Under the pieces are notes generated by a model, which saw only the letters and a list, made by a program, of their open reading frames with translations, was not told the origin of the DNA and did no database searches. The translations under genes were made by a program, and so were the position numbers. Below are positions 30,630 through 43,196 of a stretch of 64,000 nt of DNA, piece after piece (within the stretch, counting starts at the first letter, position 1; each line of letters begins with the position of its first letter). Source of the DNA: Symbiodinium microadriaticum (lineage: Eukaryota > Sar > Dinophyceae > Suessiales > Symbiodiniaceae); NCBI GenBank assembly GCA_001939145.1, contig LSRX01000428.1:481346-545345 (forward strand), in the 5' to 3' direction.

Positions 30630-33600
30630 GCGTCACCAGACTGTACTTGACGGCGTTGCTGTGATCTGTTGCTGGCGATAGCGTGGAGAGTGCCTGACCG
30701 TCAATCTCCGGAAGTGGGACGGTGCTGAATCCTGCGAAGGCATGACGAGCCTTTGAAGACCCTCCGCTTCCCGATTCCAAAGTCCTGCCACGGATATGCC
30801 CTGATGCATGGCATCGTGGAGGCTGACCTCTCTGACGGCGACCTCCAGCCCTCGGATTCGTAGTGGTCGGGCGGACTTCTGCAGCATTACCAACAGACTT
30901 ATATAGATGTCTTCCCTACCAGGGTCTTCTCGCGGATTATGGAGCGGGCGCAGAGGCACAGAACCACAAAAGCCAGCATATGTAGCTTTCATGCTTGACC
31001 TTCTTTCGTTGTAGGTGCACAGTCCCGAATTTAGTGTCTGAAGACTTCATGATTGGGCGAAACATGCAGCCATCAACCCCGCGGACAATTGCCAAGAGCC
31101 TGAACCTGAGCCGAAGGGCCTTTCCCATCTGAGAGGTGGTCCAGGGAGTGGACCCGTTTTTCAGTTGAGCCGGGGACAGCAACCAGCACCGCATCGCCGA
31201 ACTTGGCCACAAGCTCTCGCAACTCGTCCGTGCGAAGCCACGCCTAGCATGCAACGCTGCTACCTGGACGGAGCGACCGCTAGAGCCCACCCACCTCTTC
31301 GTCGTAGACGATCTTGATCAGCAGCACTGCCTCCAAGAGGTAGTCCAGACCACTTGTCGGTGACGCGATCGATGCCTCCCGGCTTCTCCAACAGACGGGT
31401 AATCTGCCCTGTGATGGCTACAGTGGCGGCTCTTCACGCCAGAAGACATTTTTGGGTAAGCGATGCCAAGGGGCAAAGAGAGCCGCCAGAAACTGGGAAA
31501 CACGTGCAGCGGCATCGAGTGCAGCTTCCTTAAGCAGCTCCACAACCTCGGCGAGACCGGAGGTCATGTCACGACCCCCTCCCAAGTGCCGCCAAAGGCT
31601 TACTGTGTCGAGGTGCAACAGCGTTGACTTGCGACAGCACCAAGTCGGACCTTGGAAAGAAGCCGGGCAAGGAAGGATGCAACACGAGCAGATCTGCGCA
31701 GCCACTGAGTTAAGCCGAGACCACGAGCGAGTTTTATATACAGCTTATGCCGCTTATGCCTACCCTTTTGCCGCACAAAGAGCGTGTCCAAGGTCGCCAA
31801 GGCGGCGACTAGCGCTGTGACCTGGGGGAAGCTGCCTGCTGATTCTGTCCCTGGGCCCCCTGTTTGAACACCTGGCCTCCTCGCTAAGGTCATCCGACTT
31901 GGCGAAGGCCGACGCGGCCAGTGTGTTCAGAATGTTCTGAGCGTCCCCAAGTCGTAGTGCAGAGTTGAGGGCCACGGCAGCCGCCGAAGCAGCATTACTA
32001 GGAACCTGCACCAAGGGGCCCATGAGCCAGGAACTGGAGACCTGAGCGACAGGGCACTGGAGAATTACAACACACGGTTTCCCGGTTTCAAGTATGGAAG
32101 CGACTGAGTGCAGAACCGCTCCAAGCCCATCCTCCGCCACTACACCAAGCATGTGCTCCCCTGGTGGGAGCAATAGCCGCAGGGAAGAGACATCGGATGC
32201 CTGTGCCAGGAAGATGCCCCCCAGCTTGCTCCAGAAGTTCGGGCTGCTCTTGTTGCGCCAGTCCACAGAAGGCCGGCTCCAGGCACCGCTCACCGAGAAA
32301 CCTCGAAAGACAGCGAGCGAGCTCTCTGTCCCTGTTTTTGAGTTTTAACCCCCGTTTTTTCCACCTAATGCTCCAGGCAAGTGGGTCTAGGGTTTAGGAG
32401 CTTCCATGACTCCACAGTTTTCCTGCAGGGTGCTGCGAAGGTCTTCAACAGTAAAGCTTGCGTTTGTTTCTTCAAGCTGGTGCGAGTCTAACAGGAAAGA
32501 AAGTAGGGCCGACGCTGGCCTCCCGACCAAGAGAATCCAAGGAACTGCCGGAATTGGCGATCAAACTCACATCAGCCGGCAGGGGAAAACGATAGAATCT
32601 GTAGACTAAGCCTGAGAGCGGGAGGTCTTCGTCGAACCATCCCGATGTGGCAAGAAGGAACTCCGTCTCAATTCCAGTCCCGACGCTCGGCTGGGTTGTT
32701 ACGTATCCGCCGGTGGGGGCACCATCTGCGACGAAGGGCACCGAGCGCGCGAGCCGCAAGCCCCTTGCTGCTGCCTCGGCCAGGTCGGCCAGGGACTCGG
32801 CCGAAGACTCGATGAGCGCCACTGCGTAGACGTCTCCGGGCACCAAGAAACCCGAGGGAAGTGGCTCCCCTGCCACAGAGATCTCCCCCGGAAGGGTGAG
32901 GTTCCTGACACTTGTATCCAAATACAGCAAGATCTTGAACGGGCTGACATTGGATACCAAGGCCCAAACCCATTCCACATCAGCAGACATGCCACAAGCG
33001 TCGCTCACCAGGACTGTGGCCGTGAACTCCGGAACCTCGCCCAGCAGCTGTCCCGAGACCGGCTGATTGGCGTACCACGGCACGGACACGGTAATTGGCA
33101 CTGCAGATGCCGGCAATACCTGCACCATCCAAGAGGCAATCTCAAAAGATGCACGGTCGCTGGCCCGAATTACCGTTACGTTGAAGGTGTAAAGGTCTTC
33201 CACCAGCTGCCCGGCTGAGATCCGCAGAGCTGCACCCGATGCGCCCGAACCGTCAGTGTTCGTCCAGGTGACCGTGCGGAAGTTGGAAAGCGAATGGCAA
33301 TTGAAGGCCGTACTGTTAGCAGCACATGACCAGAAGTACTGCGGTTCGCTTTCGTGATCTGGGTCGAAAGACTGCGATGCATCCAGAACCTTACTAGAAA
33401 CTCTCTCACAGCCGTGTGCACGAAAGGTGAAGCTGCTACTGCAGCTTCTGGCCTGCTACGGAAGCAGACATGTTCTGCATGCCACCCAAAGCACAAGCTC
33501 GCAGGTTTCGGGCAGAAGTGATGGCCCAGTTACGACGGGTACCATTGGTGCAGCCGCTGCTACGTCGAGCTGAAACACCTGGGTGTCGAAGTCACATCCG

Positions 33601-35471
33601 GGAAACCGCGGTCTTGCCGGACTCCCTGTACGACGCTCGATGCCGCAAGACCAAATAGGAAAGCATTATCAATCGAAGAGCCATGCAGCATGCTGTCGCA
33701 CTTGCGTTGGGCTAAAGGCTGCATTGACGCGAAGCTGGTGCGAGGAGCCCGGCGAAAAGCTGAAGGGAGCAAAGCGAAGCATCCAAGGAGTTATGAGGTT
33801 CTCCTGGAGCGAAGCCTGGCACCAACTCGAGAGCTCTCTGCCCCACAGCATCCAAGAACCCAAACTTCGGCTTGGAGGCCTAGAGGTCCCTTCTCTAAGC
33901 CATTTCCAAAGGAAAAGGCCAGGCCACGTTCTCCAGGGAGAGCCATGGGCCGGATCCAGACCGATACTCCCAGCTAATGCTCACGTTCGCCGAAGAAGCC
34001 TCAGGGTTTGCTTACGGTGGAACCCCCCGAAACGCAGTGTCTGAGTCTTAACATGACTTGGCACTTCCACGGTGTTGCGGCATCTTGCGGCCAACAAGCT
34101 GCAGTGCAGCTCGATGCCTGTGCGTACCTGACAAGATCACCCATCTCAGAAGCTCTGAGCCTCTCAAGGGCTCTTATGCGCTTTTCGCGGTGGCCTCGCC
34201 AAGACATTGAAGGTGACGGACTGGTTGGAGCGGATGGACTTGCTGGGCGAAGCCTCTAGGACTGGGAGCTGCAACTCTGAGAGATCAACCTCCAGAGTCG
34301 CCTCAGTGAAAACATGGCATTTCAAACCAAGGCGCCCAAACGTCCTTCGAAGCCCTCCTTTTGGCCGAGTCACCGAAGTCTCACTCGTGAGGCCAAGCCA
34401 GTTCGTGACGGCGAGCACCAGTTCGACATGCACCATTGTGAGCGAAGCATTCGCCGCCACAGCGGCATCGACAGCACTCGCGATGCTCGTCGCTGGCAGC
34501 GTAAAGCTCAAGGTCCCATTCTGCGCTGCCAACAGGTCCTGGCAAGGCTAGGTTTAGGAAACATAGTGTAGCTGAAGCCATCAGCTGTCGAAGTTCTCAT
34601 CCCGGCTCTCAAGTTTTTGATGTCCTGGATCACCTGTCCAGCTTGGAGCTGGCTGCCTGCACCAGTTCGCCACTCCGCTTGAAGCAGCCGCCCAGCACCG
34701 CCGCTGGAGAGGGTAGCATCCACCGCTACATCCACCAGGCCACAGCGCTGCACCTCTCAAGTGCCAGCTGACTTTTAACCAATGCGCCGAAGCCGGCTGC
34801 GTTCATGAACGTGCCACGTGCAACAATGAACCTGTGCCGGCAACAGCTTCAGTGATGCCACAGCTTCTGGCTGGTCCGACGAGTTGACCGTTGCCTGCAG
34901 CGCCTCAAAACTCAGTTCATTGGTAAAGAGCCAGGCATCAAAGAACTCGCGTGCCCAAGGCGCAGGTCCCAAAGCAGGAAGCTCGATCACGTCGCCCAGC
35001 TCTAGCGTGGGTTGGTGTCCCAGCATCACCTGCACGGGACTGCAGCTGCACGGCCAAACAACCACAGGACGCCTCTAATGGTGCCTGAAAGGCCAGGCCA
35101 CCCAATAGCCACCGGCACTGTGGTGAAGTGCCCATCCTGCATTAACACTAGGCCAATGGAAGATGCAATTTCTGCGCCCGTGACTGCCACGATGCTGCAA
35201 CCAAAAGTCTTCTGCAATGATGCTCCAGGCAGCACAGCATCGCAGTCGGAAAAAGCGGAGACATTAACCTTGCAAACCAAGGCTGAAAGATGTCAGGATT
35301 ACACAAACTAAAGTGCAAATAATCTTCAAATGTTAACTCGAATGCGAGTTTTCGGCTCTCCAAGGGATCCCAATTCTTGGTCCCAGTGACCGTCTCTGTG
35401 AACCGGAGCAGAAGGGTTGTAAAGCCACGCGCGAGCTCCGCAGATTCAAGCCCCAACGCGTCAACCTGCAA
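30496..35471 (-). CDS. REJ-domain membrane protein B (multi-exon)
   Basis: A surface protein with a receptor-for-egg-jelly (REJ) module, as in polycystin-1 and PKDREJ. Upstream exons: FTETVTGTKNWDPLESRKL (35,330-35,420), LGHQPTLELGDVIELPALG (34,960-35,030), DATLSSGGAGRLLQAEWRT (34,640-34,725), NGTLSFTLPATSI then ELVLAVTNWLGL (34,370-34,530). The long exon 32,472-33,290 has the REJ signature: SGQLVEDLYTFNVTV, then GGYVTTQPSVGTGIETEFLL, SGWFDEDLPL and YRFYRF. Next come SSPNFWSKLGGIFL (32,210-32,260) and VALNSALRLGDAQNILNTL (31,915-31,975). Near 31,275-31,320 is LLIKIVYDEE. The last exon ends in a poly-Leu transmembrane helix (30,570-30,660) and a short basic tail, stop TAG at 30,496. No ion-channel part is present. 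Start codon unknown. Confidence 0.75.
30593..30628. repeat. (CAG)12 coding the transmembrane poly-Leu of REJ gene B
   Basis: Twelve CAG units, read as CTG on the coding strand, give twelve consecutive leucines, followed by VVAGVVVAGAVMGGG. The microsatellite therefore forms the core of the membrane span. Confidence 0.85.
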
Positions 35472-35519
35472 AGTCCTGCAAGTTTCGACTCACACACTCC
35501 TTCTCAAGGCAGACATGGA

Positions 35520-36880
35520 GCAGTGTTTGGACTTGAGCGCTTAGGGCTCAAGGACTCAAGGGTTTTAAAAAACAACTATGCAACAGTTAATGGAACTTTC
35601 TTTAACTTTCGTCGGATTGCCTCAGGCACCATAGAGTTGCTGTTATCCACTTGCCTGTGAGGCCGGCGACCCCTCTCATCGGCACCTGCTCCGGCAGCCA
35701 ACGCGTTCACACACTTTACAGGCGTGCGATGTCACGGACTTCGGATGGTGCATGCGTGACCGTTATGGCCGCTGAGTGGCCACCAGGCAAGATCGGCAAG
35801 GTTGACGGCCAACATGGAGGCGACAATGCCCTCTGGCGGATACTAAAACGCTTGAGCAAAAGTCAGAGGGGAGCGGCTACAGCCCCAGCACAGCCCGTGA
35901 GAGAAAGCAAAATTTCAGAAAACGTCTGGGGTCGTCCTTGCCTACAGGCTCACGCCTTGACAACCCGAAAGAGAGAAGCCGAAGGATTTCAGACTTACGG
36001 AGAACTCACGGCCGCTACAGGAACTTTGATTTCCTAGCTAGTGAGATGCATCCGACGATAGTTGAGGGCACAATGCTGTGCTGACCCTGATACTGCAAAG
36101 TTCTCGTTTGACAGATCCTTTGGACCTACACTCTGCGCGATGTGACCGAATGCGCTTGAAGCGATGAAGCACCCGCTCACATGTTTTTCCGTTGCACAAC
36201 GGGGTCAGATGACTTCCTCGGAGTGAGCTACACCTCGGCCGCTGTCGAGGGACGCTCAGAGGGCGACTTACTCTCGGGGAATGGTCCGAGCTGCTGAATC
36301 TGACTTCTGTCAGGCAGGAGCTTCTCGAGGAGTGGAGGCATTCTGCTCACCTTGACACGGGTAGAAGCAAACCAAAATCTTCCCAGACTTCAAGGTTCGC
36401 TTCACTTTTATTTCCGAAGGACCAGCCCCCCCGCCCCTGCATTCGTCCGAGAGGCTATCTGATGAGCCTTGGGGCATTCATGCAGCATTCAGACACGATC
36501 CCGACAGTGGACTGAAACAAAGCTACAGAACTTGGAATTGAGCTTGTCAGACACCCTTTAGGTGCGACCGCAGCAACTTCTGGGAGGAAGATCATCATCC
36601 TCGACACCTGATATCATCAGAGTACTAGGGGCAGCGGTGCTTGGTGTGATCTCTCGCGTAGAGTAGTGTGTGCTTAACTGATGTCCTCTCGAATCCTCTC
36701 GACTATCCTTAACTTGATGCTGCAACTGCCGAAAAGTAGGGCTCATGATGACCCCTTCCCTCGAAACAAGCAACCCCCCTCAAGGAAGCACGGCGATGCA
36801 CCTTCAGGCACTCCCGGTGGTTGGAGAGGCTGTTGTTTGGGCAAAGGCATCGCCAACCTGGGGTTTTTTGACACAAGCCA
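35520..36880. other. Intergenic between the two REJ genes
   Basis: No assignable gene. Minus-strand 36,558-36,773 is an open frame of ordinary composition that could be a 3' exon of REJ gene A, but nothing in it is recognisable. Confidence 0.4.
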
Positions 36881-36889
36881 CAGTCCCAC

Positions 36890-37220
36890 AGTCCCTTCCC
36901 CTCCCAGTTTAGCAGCCTACCCCTTGAACGACTGCCAAGCCGCTGCATTCCCGGCCTCACCGCGCTGACTGACGGTGGCACGAGCGGTACGCGCGGGCGG
37001 TCGCCACGCGTCATCACTGGTGGAGTCACTGGCTTGTCGAGCCTGCCGCTGGGTCGGGGAGGTGGTAAAAGCGGCTGGGCTGGTGCGCTAGAGAGCGGAG
37101 GTGGTCCCAGTCCCAGGAAGCGATCGCTTGGTGCTGGTGGCACGATGGGCTGCCTCGGTTGGTCTCCCTGCGGTATTGGCGGTGGCGGAGGCCGCGGCAC
37201 ATCAGTGGACTTCGCCTTGG
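36890..37220 (-). CDS. REJ gene A, 3' exon: proline-rich cytoplasmic tail
   Basis: Encodes a run rich in PPPP and RP motifs (VPRPPPPPIPQGDQPRQPI and LLPPPRPSGRLDKPVTPP) with the same composition as the end of the preceding exon, so it is probably its continuation after a short intron (about 37,220-37,304). Such motifs are typical ligands for SH3, WW or profilin-type partners. Confidence 0.55.
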
Positions 37221-37304
37221 TGCAAAACATGAACAAACTCGAGCAAGGGCAATGCTAGCTGCTAGCTTTTTGACTCAACCCCAACTCCCACCCAAGTCTG
37301 CAAG

Positions 37305-38489
37305 TCAAGGGACTGGTGGAATGGAAGCAAAGCTTGGGCGATGTGAGAGCTGATTCCACTCATGGGGATCGTTCTCGCGGATGGATGGTATTGGCGGGGG
37401 GCTTGGTCTGCCAGTGTCGCTCCCACTCGCAATGCTCGGAGGCCGAGGTGGCGGCAAAGGCAGAGTGCTCTGCGCAGGTGCAGAGCGGCGGGGTGGGGGA
37501 GGTGGAGGTATTCCCTTGGCCTGGGTGGGGCTTGGTGGCCTGCAGAGGGCAAAGTCGCTGGCCCAATCAGAAAAGGCTTGGTCTACTCGCACGTCAATGC
37601 GCTCGGCATTCTCTAGCATGGGTGGTGGGAGAGGTGGTGTTGTGGACTTTTGGAGGCTCGGCCTTCGTTGTGACCAGGGGGGTGCCGGAGGGTTGACATC
37701 TGCAATCGACGGACGCTTTGGAGGCGGTGGAGGAGGCGTCTTGGGCATGGCAGGAGCATCTGCGACCGCATTCGGCACGCCGGACCCGATAATATCACTG
37801 AGTTCCTGGGCAAAGGATTGAAAATACTCCTCCTTCTCATCCGCTTGCCTTGCCATGGGGAAATGTGGCCTCGGAATGCTTGGAGGTGTCCCTGCCACAG
37901 ACTGGCCGAATCCAAAGGAGCTGCCACGGGACACATCTGGCTGCGAAGCAGACTGTGCCAAATCTCGTGCCCAATCCCAGAAGTGCTCCTGTGCGTCACG
38001 CTGGGAGTGTGGACCTGGCTGAATCTCCTCCGGCGGTTTCGCAGATGGCTCTTCCCAGGCTCGTGTGGGCCCGCTTGGTGGCTCGAAGGGCTGCACCCGA
38101 ATCTTCGCCTTCTGCACTGATTCGGCCATCCACTTGCAAGAGGCTTTGGTATCGATATTCACCTTCAGGTTCACGTTTCCAGCATACGCCTGCCAGGCGC
38201 ATAACCCAATCACAATCACAAAGGCAATCGAGGCGACTGAAGTTCCAGCCACCATGCCAGTGTCTGAAGGTTCAGGCTCAATGACGGGGGGGGTGGTCGA
38301 CGTCCCGGTCGAAGTGGCTGAGACCGTCCGAGTCGAGCTGGAGGTCGCCGTTGCGAGCGGCACTGGCAGGTAGATGCCAGCATAAGCACCACCCAACGTT
38401 GTTGCGAGGCAGTCGACTGTAGTGGCTGTGTAGCTGGTGGGCAGGAACCAGGACGTGACGCTGGTCGACCAGCCTTGGTCATGTTGCAT
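37305..38489 (-). CDS. REJ gene A: transmembrane and proline-rich tail exon
   Basis: A 394-codon open exon. The N-terminal 75 residues look extracellular (SYTATTVDCLATTLGGAYAG, then a Thr/Ser-rich stalk TVSATSTGTSTTPP). One clear membrane helix follows (VASIAFVIVIGLCAWQAYA, residues about 85-107). The remaining 285 residues are a cytoplasmic tail with repeated poly-Pro blocks (PPPPPPKRP, PPPPPPRR) alternating with acidic-aromatic helices (FWDWARDLAQS, YFQSFAQELSDI, AFSDWASDFAL) that look like three degenerate copies of one short motif. It lies downstream of the REJ exons on the same strand and is the natural end of that gene; the join is inferred. Confidence 0.65.
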   Translation of the reverse strand: MQHDQGWSTSVTSWFLPTSYTATTVDCLATTLGGAYAGIYLPVPLATATSSSTRTVSATSTGTSTTPPVIEPEPSDTGMVAGTSVASIAFVIVIGLCAWQAYAGNVNLKVNIDTKASCKWMAESVQKAKIRVQPFEPPSGPTRAWEEPSAKPPEEIQPGPHSQRDAQEHFWDWARDLAQSASQPDVSRGSSFGFGQSVAGTPPSIPRPHFPMARQADEKEEYFQSFAQELSDIIGSGVPNAVADAPAMPKTPPPPPPKRPSIADVNPPAPPWSQRRPSLQKSTTPPLPPPMLENAERIDVRVDQAFSDWASDFALCRPPSPTQAKGIPPPPPPRRSAPAQSTLPLPPPRPPSIASGSDTGRPSPPPIPSIRENDPHEWNQLSHRPSFASIPPVP

Positions 38490-38848
38490 TGCCTCCGGGC
38501 AGCCACAATGTAACGTCCACTATCCCCCTTCACGTAGACATGTGGGGGCTTGCTGAGATACTACAACACAGCACTGACCTCATGTGGCTCCCTTGCGACT
38601 ACCTCCTTCGCTCATTTGCGGGTGTGTTTTCCTATCTCGTGCGCCTGCCTTCCAGTACATTTGAGAACCTCTACGGCCAAGGATGTGGTATTGCCATATT
38701 GCCTTGGCCTGCCATGCTCCAGTTCAGTACGACGGGAACTCACAAATAATTGCCGCAGCTATCGACAGCAACCCACCGGGTCGGACATATCCCGACATGG
38801 GGTTTCCGCCAAACTGATCCCACAACTTCCACATTCACACAGCGCCCG

Positions 38849-41800
38849 TTAAGCAGGTTGGACGGCGGTCGTTTCACGCATCTGCAACTTTTGGTCTTCG
38901 GCATCTAAACAACAACATCGGTCAGAGGGCCAAGAGCGTCCCTGTTGGTGCCCTCTGACATATCCTGTGACCCATGAGGATGCCAGCGTAGGCGCTGGAG
39001 AAATACAACCCCCACTCCCCGCCTGTTGGAGCGGGTCCAACATAGCACAGACCGCCTCGAAGACGTAGCCCTCTGGAGCGGTAGCCGGATCTGGAGCCGA
39101 GGGCCTCCAGCTTTTTCGATTTTCTGAGGCCGGACGGCAAAGACGCATCCCTCTTTTTGTGGCCAAGCTACAGATGCAGAGTCATCGCGATGGGTTCAGC
39201 CAGGTTCGGGACAGTCACTATGGCATCGCATTGCTTGAGTTCCAACACTTTCACCGTCGCAGCTGCTGGAACGTAGAGGTTGATACCCACACCTTCAGAG
39301 CAACGACACTGGCCCTTGCCTTCATCAGCTTCATTCTTGTAAAAATCATGGTCGATCAAAGGACTTCCCTTGCACCATCTTGCAGCTGAGCCGCTGGTAT
39401 TGAGATATCCGAATGGGTTGCCTCAGGTGAACCCGTCTCTTCAAGACTTCGAGTCGACAGGGCCAAGGTTGCGGCACGTGCTACCAAGCTGCTCTGAACC
39501 CAATCAGTCTGCTGGACAGCCAAAGTGGTGCACCCACTTTGAAGACGTCGGCCGCTGAGGCCACTCAAAGCGTTGCCAGGTATCTGACGCAGTCACATGC
39601 CAAGAGAAGATTGGAAACGAGTAAGAGGCAGCCCACCTGCAAGCCCTCGCCAGTAATGCCATTTTCAACAGCTGCGCCGATGTCCTCCTTCTGGACTTTG
39701 ATTTCCTGAAGATGAGAGGGAACACCCCGAAGAAAGGCCGCTTGCTGCTGCATGCCGCAAATGCTTCTGCTTCTGTCTCTCTCCCGAGCCGAGCTGGGTC
39801 CGAATGGTCCGAGCGGCGAGGCCCTTGCCCGTTTTTTCATCCAGGGAGCTCAGCGTGGTCGAAGCGCCCACCGGCAAAGTCGCCAGGGCCGCGCTGCCCA
39901 GCTGCGAGGTCTCAGAGGAGCAAGGCAGGAAAGGCTAAGGCCATAAGGATAAGGCCATAAGGAGATGCCATGGAGAGGCTTCACAAGAGACTTCACAAAA
40001 AAGAGTCAAAGCGAGAGCGAGAGCGAGACAAATTCCGCCGAGGCGAGGGCCATGACTTCAAGCTTTGCGGCACGGCTGGCAGCAGCAGCTTCTGCTTGGC
40101 CCGTCTGCACTGCGGCATAGCTGTCTCCGACGGCAGAGATGGAGCTCAGCAAGGCATTGCCAGCAGCCTCATCCACACCTGCAACCGAAAAACGCATCAA
40201 AATGCGCCCTCACGGCCCTCACTCACAGCTGTCGTTGCTCGGGGCCTGTTGCGCCCAGCGCCGCCTCGGTCAGTGCAGCAGAGGAGTCAGCCCGGCGCAA
40301 AATCACTCACAGCAGAAATTCCTGAAAGCACGAGACATGAAAACACCGTCAATGAAGTCAAGGGAGAGTGAAAAAAGACGATGCTAAATCGCGCTTGAGC
40401 TGCTTCAAGCACGTTGGTGAGTGCATCGGAAGCTTGGTCAGCCGATGCAGCATCAGCAGTCGCACTGCCATTGGTTCCCGAGGACTTTAAGACTTCAGTC
40501 ACCACGCTGCCGAACTTCTGAAGGCCTCGCACGCACGAGGCATGTGAGACAGCAACTGCAGCAAGGTGCAGATTCCACATTGGCAGCATTGGTCGAGGCC
40601 CTGGCTGCCAGCATCTGTTTCTACAATATCCGAGGCCACCTTCAGAGCCTGCAATCAGAACCAAGCATGGCCACGGTACTGCTGAACTTATTCTAACACT
40701 TCGTGCTTCCAGCACCACTGCTCTCTGCCTCAAACTTCTTCGCGTTGGCTTCCTCCTGGCCAGCCGTGTCGTTCGTGGCCTCAGCATGATGCACCAGCAC
40801 AATTGAACTTTTGCTGGCCTCGAAAGCCAAGCGGCCAGTGGCACCGAGGTCAAGGAGTCCAGCATTCCCAAAATCACCCCAGGATCTGCACTCTGCAATG
40901 CTGCGTCTATCGCAGCACTGGCTTCTGCCACGCTGAGGCCGCCTTTCAGGGATGAGAATCGCCAGTCTTAAAGTATGTGTACCATGCGCGTAACAGATGT
41001 GACAGAAGGCTCGGCATCTCAGCACCTGCTGGAACTTCTACCACGGGCCCTGGTGCGTAAGCAACTGAAATTGCTCCTTCGCAGGATCAGAAGCTCACCT
41101 CGTCTACGCGCATAGACCCAAGCCCATGATGCCCACTCCTAAGGGGTCTCTGGCAACCGCCGCGGTGAAGTAAACGCCGGCTGCGACCTGCAGAAGGCTG
41201 CAAGGAGCATCTCTCCACCCCCAAACCGCAGTCTCCACTCTCGTCGAATCTCTGGCAAGCAGCGGAAACGTTCCATGCAGTAGCGTTGGCGGAGATATTC
41301 TTCAGGAAAGTTCCACCCATCTTGGTCCAAAAGCTTGGACTGGAAGCGTCCGTGAAATCCTCGGACAGTCGCCGCATGTCGAGCGTTCACAAATGCACCA
41401 GGGCCGCGGCACTGGAAAATGCTGTCGACCAAGACACCACTGAAGGATGTGAGAACGTCCCATTGACTGTGATGCCTGTGCGGTTTCTGTGAATGCATTC
41501 GAGGCTTTGCAAATCAAAACAGGCTCGCCTCCAGCTCCATCGGCAGAAACTGTGCCGTTCCTTGGCAGGTATAGGGACTGAGATGGACAGCTCTCTGCCG
41601 GCAGACAGCTGCGACTGCAGCATAAGACTTGCCGCTTCGTCTCTGTTCGTAAGGGAAAATGTAAAACGCGAACGTGTTGTTCTCCAATGCTTCGTCGACC
41701 CAACCTGTGGTTGATCCTGCGAAAGCAGTGGTGACGGCAAAGCCAGACTGCGGCGTCATGGTCACCATGCCATCCAAAGGCGGATAATCCGCAATAAACC

Positions 41801-43196
41801 TCCGACAGATTGATGCACAAATATGGACTGACACTCTCGCGCACACACACACACACACACCATGGGCCTCCATCATTAAAGTGAGTACAGCCGAGGAGCC
41901 GCTGGGACTTTGCGACTTTGGCTCCCAGCCCTTCAGCTTCGTCCACATCTGCAGGATTTTGAAGCTTGAGATCTGCCAGGGTTTCCTCACTTCACGGTGC
42001 GGCTCGGTACAAATTGGCTTCGACCATGTGCTACTTCTTGCTGCTAGCTGCCACTTGTAACTCTTGTTTGGCCAACTTCTACGCATTCTTCTTTTTGCAT
42101 CGAGTGTGCTGGCCCCCGCCTGGCCTTCCAGAGGATTCGGGAGGCATCTTGTGTCAACAATAGGAAGCGGGGGCCAGATTTGCGGCCTTTGCCATAAACT
42201 ATAGGACGCGGGGAGCGATACTTCCGCCCGCACGGAGCGTTTGGCGAACTCGCGCCCGTTTATTTTCGGAGGAGCTTCCTTCCATGTCGCGAACTTCCAT
42301 ACGGCGAGTTGCGCCCAGTTACGTAGAGCCGAGGATCGAAATTGAGGTGGACTTGCATTGGTTTCGGTTGGTGCGGATAGATGGACCGAATAATCCGGCT
42401 AAGCGATTCAATGCCAATGAACCGCGTTTGGGAAAATCGTCCAATCGCCTCAGGTCCTAAAAACTGCTTCTCCTCCGCCTTGCTAGTAACCGGAACTAAC
42501 TCTCTGCAGCTCTCTCTCTTCTCCTTAATCTTAATCTGCACGAGACTAAAGGCAGCGCCCAGCAGAACGCCCCCATGTTCGGAGGGAGTGAGAAGCCACT
42601 GCTCACCCAGGCCTGATGTAAGAGATGCTTAAACTGGGCCGTTTAGCTAAGCCCCTGAGCATGCTTGACTTGATTGGGCTTGTCTTTCTCAGGACGGCTT
42701 TCGACATCAAGGAGGCGCTCTCCCTCTGGGCAGCTCGGGGCTCTCGACTCTCTTGCCCTCACCTCGCACCCCACAGCAAGAGGCATTGAGTGCAGCGGAG
42801 TTTCCGGGTCAGACGTTTGCATCAAAGCGTACTCGTACTGAAGGCCTCACACATTAGTGCTGTTCAACATGCAAAGAAGGACCTCAGGTGCTCGTCTTGA
42901 GCTCAGGCGCCCTTGACGAGGAGTTGCCCACGGAAGTCACTCGTCCTCACTGTCAGCGTTCCCCCGTCTGGCAGGAGCTCTGTCTCCAGAAAGGCGACGA
43001 TTTTTGACGGGATGCGGGCTTCCTCAGTTGTGTGGCGCACATAACCTACTGCAAGTTTCCACAAATCGCTGTTTTGCCTAGCTCCAGCCAGCCTCAAAGG
43101 AACCCGAACGTCCACACGCGGTCTACACCGCTGCCGATTTTTCGTTTGCACATCATGGTCAGCCCAGTGGCGACCAGTGCCAAGGTCCACCCACAT
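38849..43196 (-). CDS. REJ gene A: extracellular REJ exons
   Basis: Scattered short exons of a REJ module: NSDLWKLAVGYVRHTTEE and TLTVRTSDFRGQLLVKGA (42,903-43,075); the signature exon near 41,520-41,800 (PPLDGMVTMTPQSG, TTGWVDEALENNTFAFYI, FPYEQR); SSPSFWTKMGGTFL (41,290-41,345); ASAAIDAALQSADPGVILGM (40,860-40,925); LGATGRLAFEASKSSIVLVH (40,780-40,850); GVGINLYVPAAATVKVLELK (39,230-39,295); and YFSSAYAGILMGH (38,965-39,005). Three blocks occur in the same order in gene B, showing that the two genes are paralogues. A (CA)n tract at 41,841-41,861 lies in an intron. Exact exon ends are not fixed. Confidence 0.65.
41841..41861. repeat. (CA)n microsatellite
   Basis: About ten CA units, in a likely intron of REJ gene A just 5' of the REJ signature exon on the coding strand. 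Confidence 0.9.
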
